Origin: Smithellaceae bacterium
Lineage (GTDB): Bacteria > Desulfobacterota > Syntrophia > Syntrophales > Smithellaceae
NCBI GenBank assembly: GCA_028701435.1
Contig: JAQVQT010000139.1
Location: 1 to 5,253 of the forward strand
DNA length: 5,253 bases
Direction: 5' to 3'
The notes beneath the pieces were generated by a model, which ran no database searches, was not told the DNA's origin, and was given only the letters and a program-made list of their open reading frames with translations. The translations under genes were made by a program, and so were the position numbers. Of this stretch, positions 1-5,064 are shown in pieces (the stretch's first letter is position 1; each line of letters opens with the position of its first letter).

Positions 1-7
1 TTTTCTT

Positions 8-35
8 TTGATTTTTGAAGCGGATGGTGTATTTT
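8..35 (+). promoter_or_regulatory. Weak sigma-70-like promoter candidate upstream of sir2
   Basis: TTGATT at 8-13 and TATTTT at 30-35 are separated by 16 bases. Each hexamer matches four of six consensus positions. A transcript would start near 42 and carry a leader of about 38 bases before the sir2 ATG at 80. The region is AT-rich compared with the genes around it, which fits a promoter. However, a match of this quality can arise by chance, and the upstream gene is not in view, so sir2 could equally be internal to a longer operon. Confidence 0.25.
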
Positions 36-79
36 ACTCGCGCTGCACATTGTTTCGATCAAAGGAGCACCCGTCTTTT

Positions 80-838
80 ATGGATCAAAAAATCGATCAA
101 GTTGCGAAGCTGGCGGCGAAAGCCGGGAAAATTGTCGTGTTCACCGGCGCGGGAATCAGCACGGAATCCGGCATTCCTGATTTTCGCGGTCCCGGAGGGC
201 TTTGGACCAAATACGATCCGGATGATTTCACCATTGATAAATTTCTGGGATCTCACGCAACGCGCAAAAAAATGTGGCAGCGCCTGCGGGAAGGCGGCCT
301 GATGGAAGACGCGCAGCCCAACGCGGCTCATTATGCCGTGGTGGATCTGGAGAAGATGGGAAAGCTGCTTTCCCTGGTTACGCAGAATGTGGACAATCTG
401 CACCAGAAGGCGGGAAGTTCGCCCGCGCTCATTCGGGAATTGCACGGCAACATGCAGCGGCTGGTTTGCCTGAACTGCCGTGAGAGCTATCCGATTGCCG
501 TGGTCAAGGAAAAGTATGCCGGTTCCGATGATGTGCCGGCCTGCGATTACTGCCGGGGCATCCTCAAACCGGATGTGATTTTCTTCGGAGAGGCCCTGCC
601 GCAGCAGACGCTGGCGCAGGCGATGCGGGAAGCGGAAGACTGCGATTTGATGATCGTGATCGGATCGTCGCTGGTGGTTTATCCCGCCGCCTATGTTCCG
701 GTTCATGCCAAGCAGGCGGGGGCCGATCTGGTCATCATCAACAAAGGCGAGACCGAACAGGATCACATCGCCGACGTCCGCATTGACGCTCCGGCAGGGG
801 ATACCATGACGAAAATATTAAACCGATTAACGACGTGA
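80..838 (+). CDS. Sir2-family NAD-dependent protein lysine deacylase (sirtuin)
   Basis: This 252-residue protein is predicted to be a cytoplasmic enzyme that transfers the acyl group of an acyl-lysine to NAD, giving free lysine, nicotinamide and O-acyl-ADP-ribose. The motifs occur in family order: GAGIS at 23-27 and GIPDFR at 31-36 (NAD loop), TQNVD at 101-105, catalytic His122 within LHGN, a zinc tetrad Cys130/Cys133/Cys155/Cys158, KPDVIFFGE at 163-171, and GSS at 195-197 with NKGE at 221-224 for the nucleotide. Length is normal for bacterial sirtuins. ATG at 80 is chosen because AAAGGAG lies at 61-67 and the protein then begins just before the Rossmann fold. The frame is open up to a TTG at 8, but that start has no visible ribosome site. 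GIPDFR resembles the class U/deacetylase type. The Tyr-x-x-Arg pair that marks CobB/SIRT5 desuccinylases appears replaced (Trp66, Leu69 by my alignment), so deacetylation or removal of neutral acyl groups is more likely than desuccinylation. It is the first of three same-strand genes that include a second deacylase. Family assignment is very secure; substrates are unknown. Confidence 0.96.
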   Translation: MDQKIDQVAKLAAKAGKIVVFTGAGISTESGIPDFRGPGGLWTKYDPDDFTIDKFLGSHATRKKMWQRLREGGLMEDAQPNAAHYAVVDLEKMGKLLSLVTQNVDNLHQKAGSSPALIRELHGNMQRLVCLNCRESYPIAVVKEKYAGSDDVPACDYCRGILKPDVIFFGEALPQQTLAQAMREAEDCDLMIVIGSSLVVYPAAYVPVHAKQAGADLVIINKGETEQDHIADVRIDAPAGDTMTKILNRLTT

Positions 839-840
839 AG

Positions 841-893
841 CGTATCTCGTATCTCGTATCTCGTAAATCATGCTTCACGAGATGCGAGATACG
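841..893 (+). repeat. Three tandem CGTATCT units plus inverted copy forming a 17-bp stem-loop
   Basis: CGTATCT occurs three times head to tail at 841-847, 848-854 and 855-861. Bases 848-864 are the reverse complement of 877-893 except for one position, T857 facing G884, which in RNA is a U-G wobble. The result is a 17-bp stem with a 12-base loop (865-876). Because of the tandem unit, 841-857 can replace 848-864 as the left arm, giving an alternative register. The element starts two bases after the sir2 stop and ends just before the ribosome site of the next gene, within one operon. It could stabilise the upstream mRNA, modulate translation of the next gene, or be a dispersed intergenic repeat. 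The only nearby T-run (905-909) is 11 bases beyond the stem, so it is not a standard intrinsic terminator. Confidence 0.85.
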
Positions 894-899
894 AACGAC

Positions 900-904
900 G
901 AGGG
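900..904 (+). promoter_or_regulatory. Ribosome binding site fixing the GTG start of the TANGO2/NRDE gene
   Basis: GAGGG lies seven bases before GTG at 912. It supports GTG rather than the in-frame ATG at 870, which sits inside the loop of the 841-893 hairpin and has no purine-rich site at a useful distance. Confidence 0.65.
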
Positions 905-911
905 TTTTTGT

Positions 912-1685
912 GTGTGCCTGATTCTTTTTGCCTACCATATGCATCCGGACTACCGCCTGATTCTGGCGGCCAACCGCGATGAATTCTACGACCGGCCAAC
1001 TGCGCCGGCGGATTTCTGGAGCAGTCATCCGCAGGTGCTGGCGGGAATAGATCTGAAAGAAAAAGGGACGTGGCTGGGCGTAACCAGAGAAGGCAAATTC
1101 GTCGCCATTACCAATTATCGTGATCCCGCTTCCTGGAAAGCGGACGCGCCATCCCGCGGCAAGCTGGTCAGCCGGTACCTGACCGGATCGGCCGGCCCCG
1201 AAAAATATCTCCGGAGCGTTGTCAAAAAAGCCGACGTTTATAATGGATTCAACCTTCTTCTGGGCGACGGCGAAGACCTCTTTGTGTATTCCAACCGGGG
1301 GGATGTTCGAAAGCTTTCTCCCGGAATTTACGGCTTGAGCAATGAGCTCCTCGATACACCCTGGCCCAAGGTTCGGCGGGGCAAGCAGTTGCTCAAAAAA
1401 ACTCTGGCCCAAAAAGGAAAGGAACTGGAAGAGGCGCTGTTTGATCTTCTTTCAGATCGCCTCGTTCCCTCCGACCGGAATCTGCCGGACACGGGCATCG
1501 GCCTCGAGTGGGAGAGGCTGCTCTCGACGATGTTTATCACTAGCCCCATATACGGCACGCGCTCTTCAACATTGCTCTTCATCGGGAAAAACAGGCGGGT
1601 TAAGCTGATTGAAAAAATTTACAACGGCGAGGAAGAGCCCTGGCTGGTCAGCCGGTTTTCGTTTCCCGCTAAAGGCAGGACATGA
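912..1685 (+). CDS. TANGO2/NRDE-family protein (Ntn-hydrolase-like fold predicted)
   Basis: This 257-residue protein belongs to the NRDE family, which includes eukaryotic TANGO2. Conserved blocks appear in order: Met-Cys at the N-terminus followed by a hydrophobic strand, NRDE at 21-24, GTWLG at 52-56, TNYRDP at 67-72, YGLSN at 140-144 followed by LDTPWPKV at 147-154, and YGTRSST at 214-220. The length is typical. The GTG start at 912 yields the family's characteristic MC start and has GAGGG seven bases upstream. An ATG at 870 would add 14 residues encoded by the hairpin, which look non-native. If Met1 is removed, Cys2 becomes the N-terminal residue, as expected for an Ntn-type nucleophile. 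The biochemical activity of the family is unsettled; eukaryotic members have been linked to haem movement and to acyl-CoA/lipid metabolism. I see no signal peptide or membrane segment, so a cytoplasmic location is inferred. The gene lies between a sirtuin and an HDAC-fold enzyme, only 12 bases from the latter. Family is secure; function is open. Confidence 0.93.
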   Translation: MCLILFAYHMHPDYRLILAANRDEFYDRPTAPADFWSSHPQVLAGIDLKEKGTWLGVTREGKFVAITNYRDPASWKADAPSRGKLVSRYLTGSAGPEKYLRSVVKKADVYNGFNLLLGDGEDLFVYSNRGDVRKLSPGIYGLSNELLDTPWPKVRRGKQLLKKTLAQKGKELEEALFDLLSDRLVPSDRNLPDTGIGLEWERLLSTMFITSPIYGTRSSTLLFIGKNRRVKLIEKIYNGEEEPWLVSRFSFPAKGRT

Positions 1686-1693
1686 AAGGAGGT
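1685..1693 (+). promoter_or_regulatory. Near-perfect Shine-Dalgarno sequence before the HDAC-family gene
   Basis: AAAGGAGGT overlaps the last base of the preceding stop codon (1683-1685) and lies four bases before ATG 1698. It almost completely complements the 16S rRNA 3' end, so strong translation of the HDAC-family gene from a shared transcript is expected. It also excludes other starts. Confidence 0.85.
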
Positions 1694-1697
1694 CGCC

Positions 1698-2441
1698 ATG
1701 AAGGTGGTTTATTCCGAGGAGTATAAACAGGTTTATTCGTATGACCCCGCGTCCAACCCCGGAAGGATCGAATCCATCGAATTTGCGCTGGCGGGGAAAG
1801 TGAACTATGTGGAGCCTCCGCCCGCAACGGAAGAAGAGATCCGCGCCGTGCACACGCCGAATCACATTGCCCAGGTCCGGCGCGAAGGCGTCTATGACAT
1901 CGCCGCGCTTGCCGCGGGCGGGGCGATCAGGGCCGCGGAAATTGGGCTTTCCGAACCCTGTTTTGCCGTGATCCGTCCTCCGGGGCATCATGCTTCGGCC
2001 GACAGCGCCTGGGGGTTCTGCTACTTCAACAACATGGCCATTGCCCTGACCGCGCTCAAACGGAAAAATAAGATACAAAAAGCCTTTATTCTGGATTTCG
2101 ATCTGCACGTGGGCGACGGCAACATCAATATTCTCGGCAAGACGGGGTATGTGACGATTCTCAATCCCGCGGGTCAGGACCGCAACGAATACCTGAAAAT
2201 CGTTGTGAACGCTCTGGATAAAACCGACGCGGACATCATCGCCGTTTCGGCCGGGTTTGACAATCATGAAGCCGACTGGGGCGGGCTTTTGGCGACGGAG
2301 GACTACACGACCATGGGAAGGCTGGTCCGTGAAGCGGCTCGGCGCAACCAGGGCGGCTGCTTCGGCATTCTCGAAGGCGGCTACAACCATGCCGTTTTGG
2401 GGAAAAATGTCCTGGCGTTCATTGAAGGTCTGAGCGGCTAA
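1698..2441 (+). CDS. Compact histone-deacetylase-superfamily zinc hydrolase (arginase/deacetylase fold)
   Basis: This 247-residue protein belongs to the arginase/HDAC fold, whose members hydrolyse acyl-lysine, acetylpolyamine or related amides with a zinc ion. Visible motifs are RPPGHHA at 93-99 (charge-relay His97 and His98), GFCYFNN at 106-112, DFDLH at 133-137 (zinc ligands Asp135 and His137), SAGFD at 184-188 (third ligand Asp188) and EGGY at 226-229 (transition-state Tyr229). The active site therefore looks complete. Two features are unusual. The widespread HHG after the metal-binding Asp reads H137-V138-G139, with Asn instead of the usual Thr two residues later. The segment between this motif and SAGFD is only about 45 residues and lacks the usual long loop with the PGTG-type sequence that lines the substrate channel. 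The protein is shorter than typical class II or AcuC-type members (300 or more residues). ATG 1698 has an almost ideal Shine-Dalgarno. No signal peptide is seen. It shares an operon with a sirtuin, so a protein-deacylation role is plausible, but polyamine or small-molecule deacetylation cannot be excluded. Confidence 0.93.
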   Translation: MKVVYSEEYKQVYSYDPASNPGRIESIEFALAGKVNYVEPPPATEEEIRAVHTPNHIAQVRREGVYDIAALAAGGAIRAAEIGLSEPCFAVIRPPGHHASADSAWGFCYFNNMAIALTALKRKNKIQKAFILDFDLHVGDGNINILGKTGYVTILNPAGQDRNEYLKIVVNALDKTDADIIAVSAGFDNHEADWGGLLATEDYTTMGRLVREAARRNQGGCFGILEGGYNHAVLGKNVLAFIEGLSG

Positions 2442-3970
2442 AAGGGAAAATCCGGGCCGGTGGTCGTCCCGGAGCCGGCGGACGTTTCCGGGTGGACATA
2501 TTCCCGGGCCTTTTTGTGAATCCCCCTGGCGTGGACGACGATGGAACGCGGCGTGGTTGGACAGGCCAGTTGGCAAGCGCCGCAGCCGATGCAGTACTGA
2601 TGGTCGATTTCAGGATACAGGATGGTTTCCTTTTCGGTAAAGTGGATGGCGTGCGTTGGGCAGACTTCGCCGCATGCGCCGCAATTCCGGTCATCAACAT
2701 ACACGACGCAGATATCTTTCAGAAGTTCAGCCTCGCCGATCTGCGTGAGTTTTTTTTCGGCAAGCCCGATCGGCAAAATCGCGCCGGTGGGGCAGACCCG
2801 GCCGCAGGCATCGCATTCATAATCACAGTAACTCTTCTCGTAGTTCATTTTCGGCTGCAGCAGACCGGATATTCCAAATGCCGCGATCGTCGGCGTCAAC
2901 ACGCGTGTCGGGCAGACGCTGACGCACAGAGAGCAGGCGGTGCAGGTCTGTGTGAAACGCTGCGCGCTGATCGAGCCGGGGGGAGTGACCGGCGGGTTTG
3001 CCCCGGCTTCGCGGACGCCGGGAACTTCGCGAAGGTTTGCGTTCAGCGCCCAAAAGCCGGATGCGACGGCAATGCCTCCGAGCAAGAACCTGCGGCGCGA
3101 GGGAGACCAGCGGCCTGTATCGGGCTGCCGTCGTCTTTGTTGGTAGCGAATGACCCCTGATGAGCAGGCGTCGAGGCAGTTAAAACAGCCGACACAGCGG
3201 CTCATGTCAATGGTGGCGGTTTGCGGATCGAGGCAGGCTGCCTTGCAGGCCGATTCGCAACGCCGGCAGGCCAGGCAGGCCTTTGGATCCAAGGCAAGGT
3301 GAAAAACGGACGCACGCGACAGCAGACCCAAAAGCGTTCCCACCGGGCAAATCGTGTTGCAGTAAAGTCGGCCGTGCCCAAGGGCGAGGACGGAAACCAG
3401 AAGAACAAACCCGCCCGTTGTGGCCAGAACGGCGAGGGGGATAAACGTCGTCTGTTTCGGATGCAGGTAAAGATCAAAAGGCTTCAAGGCCAGAATGGAC
3501 AGATTGTAGGCATGGGCTGCGAGCGGCTGAAGAAAATGGGTGAGCATCCTTCCTGCGAGCGAATAGGGATCCAGAAGACAGGTGAGCGACAGGGACCCGA
3601 AGAGCGCCGTCGCCACCGTCAAAACCAGAAGACCATAGCGCAAGGCGTTCAGGGGTTTTGCATAAGAGGGCGCGGGGCGCAGGCCGAGTCTTTTCGATCC
3701 GGCAATCAGCAAATCCTGCAGTGTGCCCAGCGGACACAAAAAAGAGCAGTACACCCGGCCGAAAAGCATCGTGATCAGAAGGATGAAGGCCAGGCCCGCG
3801 AGAAAAACGACGTCGGGCTCGGTGAGGGTTCGCAGCAAGGCCGGCACAAATTGCAAAGGCGGCAGGATTCCGGAAAGGACGGCGGACATTTTTTCCGCGC
3901 CTGCGAACAGCAGAACAAAAAGGATGAAAATTGCGAAAGACAGGATTCTGCGGGTTTTAATCAGCGTCAA
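2438..3970 (-). CDS. NapH-NapG-like fusion: polytopic membrane iron-sulfur protein with internal twin-arginine-type segment
   Basis: This 510-residue protein probably moves electrons between the quinone pool or cytoplasm and an extracytoplasmic partner. Residues 1-270 resemble NapH: hydrophobic segments near 8-24, 52-70, 112-130 and 176-198, CxxxCP motifs at Cys75/Cys79 and Cys204/Cys208, LLDPYSLAGR at 132-141, then Cys232/235/238/242 and Cys259/262/265/269 for two [4Fe-4S] clusters. Residues 291-510 resemble NapG/MauM: SRRRFLL at 291-297 followed by a hydrophobic stretch, PPGSI at 330-334, then sixteen cysteines (343, 346, 349, 353; 382, 386, 389, 393; 421, 430, 433, 437; 460, 463, 466, 470), enough for four more clusters. 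Positive N-terminal residues and four segments place the first ferredoxin in the cytoplasm; the fifth segment would export the second. TTG 3970 is chosen because AAGGGG lies nine bases upstream and the protein then opens with a basic stretch before the first segment. The frame continues to a TTG at 4057 (539 residues), which lacks a ribosome site. No Nap catalytic subunit is in view, so nitrate reduction is not implied. Confidence 0.9.
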   Translation of the reverse strand: MTLIKTRRILSFAIFILFVLLFAGAEKMSAVLSGILPPLQFVPALLRTLTEPDVVFLAGLAFILLITMLFGRVYCSFLCPLGTLQDLLIAGSKRLGLRPAPSYAKPLNALRYGLLVLTVATALFGSLSLTCLLDPYSLAGRMLTHFLQPLAAHAYNLSILALKPFDLYLHPKQTTFIPLAVLATTGGFVLLVSVLALGHGRLYCNTICPVGTLLGLLSRASVFHLALDPKACLACRRCESACKAACLDPQTATIDMSRCVGCFNCLDACSSGVIRYQQRRRQPDTGRWSPSRRRFLLGGIAVASGFWALNANLREVPGVREAGANPPVTPPGSISAQRFTQTCTACSLCVSVCPTRVLTPTIAAFGISGLLQPKMNYEKSYCDYECDACGRVCPTGAILPIGLAEKKLTQIGEAELLKDICVVYVDDRNCGACGEVCPTHAIHFTEKETILYPEIDHQYCIGCGACQLACPTTPRSIVVHARGIHKKAREYVHPETSAGSGTTTGPDFPF

Positions 3971-3979
3971 TGAGGGTTT

Positions 3980-3985
3980 CCCCTT
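3980..3985 (-). promoter_or_regulatory. Ribosome binding site supporting the TTG 3970 start
   Basis: On the minus strand AAGGGG (3985 to 3980) stands nine bases before TTG 3970. The alternative TTG at 4057 is preceded only by GC-rich sequence without purine-rich complementarity to 16S rRNA. There is no in-frame ATG before the first membrane segment, so a TTG start is likely either way. Confidence 0.5.
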
Positions 3986-4078
3986 GTTTCGATTCTGAAA
4001 AAGTTGCCGGGCTTGCAGCGACGGATTCGCCGCCCGGATGGCCTGTAAGACTTGCAAGCGGGCGGCCGCGACGGTTTT

Positions 4079-5032
4079 CTACATCGCGTAGGTGACGATT
4101 TTCAGCTCCCTCAAATTCATATTCCCGATTTTCTGCGCGTGGGCGATTTTGATATAGCCGATAGACTCCGGTTCTCTGCCGAAGATTTTGGCGGCCGCCG
4201 CGTCGATGGCCACGATGTCGCGGGACATCAGCAGGGTCTTTTTCATCTGGATATCGGCGGACCGCGGATTACCGGGACCTGAAGGTCCATGGCTCATCAG
4301 CACGCGGTAGGCATCCACCACGTTGAGGTCCGGTTTGCGGTACAGACAGAAATCCGCAATACACTGGTCCAGTCCGGTCAGATGGTACTCCATGCGATTT
4401 TTGACGACGCCCATCAGGTTTTTCATGGCGATGGTCAGATGCGTGGAGCTGTGGTGTTTGAGGACCGGCACATTGATGAAAACGTCGCAATCCAGGATCA
4501 GGCTGTGCACGTCCGCGGTTTTGAGGGTTTTGCCTCCGGGAATCCGGACTTCGCGATAGCTGAAATTATCCACGGGGACTACAATGGCGCGGGCGGCTCT
4601 GGCCGCGTTTTCGATGCCGCTCAACTGATAACAGTTGCGGGCGTTTGATGGAGTGGGCGTGACCACGTTGTCGAAAACGTAAACGCGCCTGGCGCCGGCC
4701 GCGTAGCAGGATTCGACGATCGTTTTAACGAGCAGCGGATTGGTATTGGCGCCGACTTCGGGCACCCTTGGCCAACCGATGTTGGGTTTGACAACCACCG
4801 TCTGCCCCTTTTTAACAAACTGCTCCATGCCGCCCATCAGTTCGATGGCTTTCTTAAACATGGCATCCGGCTCGCCGTTTTTGACGGCCACCAGATCCGG
4901 AATGCGTGCGGATTTTTCTTTGGCGGAAAGAAAATCAGGCTTGCCCAGAATCAACGCGCCGCCGGCAACTATTCCAAGCGACAGCCCCCTGGAAAGAATT
5001 TCGCGCCGTTTAAACTTTCGTTCCCCCGCCAT
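4079..5032 (-). CDS. DUF362 family protein with N-terminal twin-arginine-type signal
   Basis: This 317-residue protein matches the DUF362 family, whose biochemical role is not established. Characteristic parts are TVVVKPNIGW at 78-87, DNVVTPTPSN at 121-130, a core at 187-213 with NVPVLKHH and MKNLMGVVKNR, DLNVVDA at 235-241, DIVAIDAAAAKIFG at 272-285 and IGYIKIAHAQKIG at 291-303. The N-terminus reads K-R-R-E-I-L at 8-13, then a hydrophobic stretch to about residue 30, resembling a Tat signal peptide or anchor. Export in a folded, possibly cofactor-loaded state is inferred. Unlike some DUF362 proteins it has no ferredoxin cysteine cluster of its own; the next gene downstream encodes a multi-cluster ferredoxin that may serve this purpose. 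ATG 5032 is well supported by AGGAGGG at 5043-5037, four bases upstream. It follows the NTF2-like gene by 32 bases and precedes the iron-sulfur gene on the same strand, so the three are probably one operon. Family assignment is strong; function is unknown. Confidence 0.9.
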   Translation of the reverse strand: MAGERKFKRREILSRGLSLGIVAGGALILGKPDFLSAKEKSARIPDLVAVKNGEPDAMFKKAIELMGGMEQFVKKGQTVVVKPNIGWPRVPEVGANTNPLLVKTIVESCYAAGARRVYVFDNVVTPTPSNARNCYQLSGIENAARAARAIVVPVDNFSYREVRIPGGKTLKTADVHSLILDCDVFINVPVLKHHSSTHLTIAMKNLMGVVKNRMEYHLTGLDQCIADFCLYRKPDLNVVDAYRVLMSHGPSGPGNPRSADIQMKKTLLMSRDIVAIDAAAAKIFGREPESIGYIKIAHAQKIGNMNLRELKIVTYAM

Positions 5033-5064
5033 TTTTCCCTCCTGCCGGTTTTTTTGCCCGGTGG

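Noticed and set aside
59..766. Minus-strand open frame opposite sir2
   Set aside because: Antisense to an unmistakable sirtuin, with no plausible ribosome site or domain.
841..861. Tandem units as a CRISPR fragment
   Set aside because: The 7-base units are contiguous without spacers, so they do not form a repeat-spacer array.
848..909. Hairpin plus T-run as an intrinsic terminator after sir2
   Set aside because: The T-run (905-909) starts 11 bases after the stem and overlaps the translation start region of the next gene; intrinsic terminators need the T-tract directly at the stem base.
738..1412. Minus-strand open frame spanning the sir2 end, the hairpin and half of the NRDE gene
   Set aside because: It crosses the intergenic repeat and is antisense to conserved NRDE motifs; no domain is recognisable.
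1698..2441. HDAC-family gene as a decayed or inactive copy because of the HHG-to-HVG change and short length
   Set aside because: All metal ligands, the His pair and Tyr229 are kept, the frame is intact and the ribosome site is near-perfect, so a subfamily variation is more likely than decay.
1566..2576. Long minus-strand open frame (336 codons) opposite the HDAC-family gene
   Set aside because: It lies antisense to a gene with complete catalytic motifs, has no recognisable domain, and reads as low-order basic/proline-rich sequence typical of an opposite-strand shadow in GC-rich DNA.
3221..3973. Plus-strand open frame (250 codons) inside the iron-sulfur gene
   Set aside because: It is antisense to the membrane/ferredoxin gene; its Gln/Arg/Lys-rich composition is what the reverse complement of Leu- and Pro-rich membrane coding gives.
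2438..4057. Identification of the iron-sulfur protein as NosR
   Set aside because: NosR shares the membrane CxxxCP motifs but has an N-terminal FMN-binding domain, absent here; the C-terminal Tat-like segment and PPGSI-plus-cysteine pattern match NapG/MauM instead.
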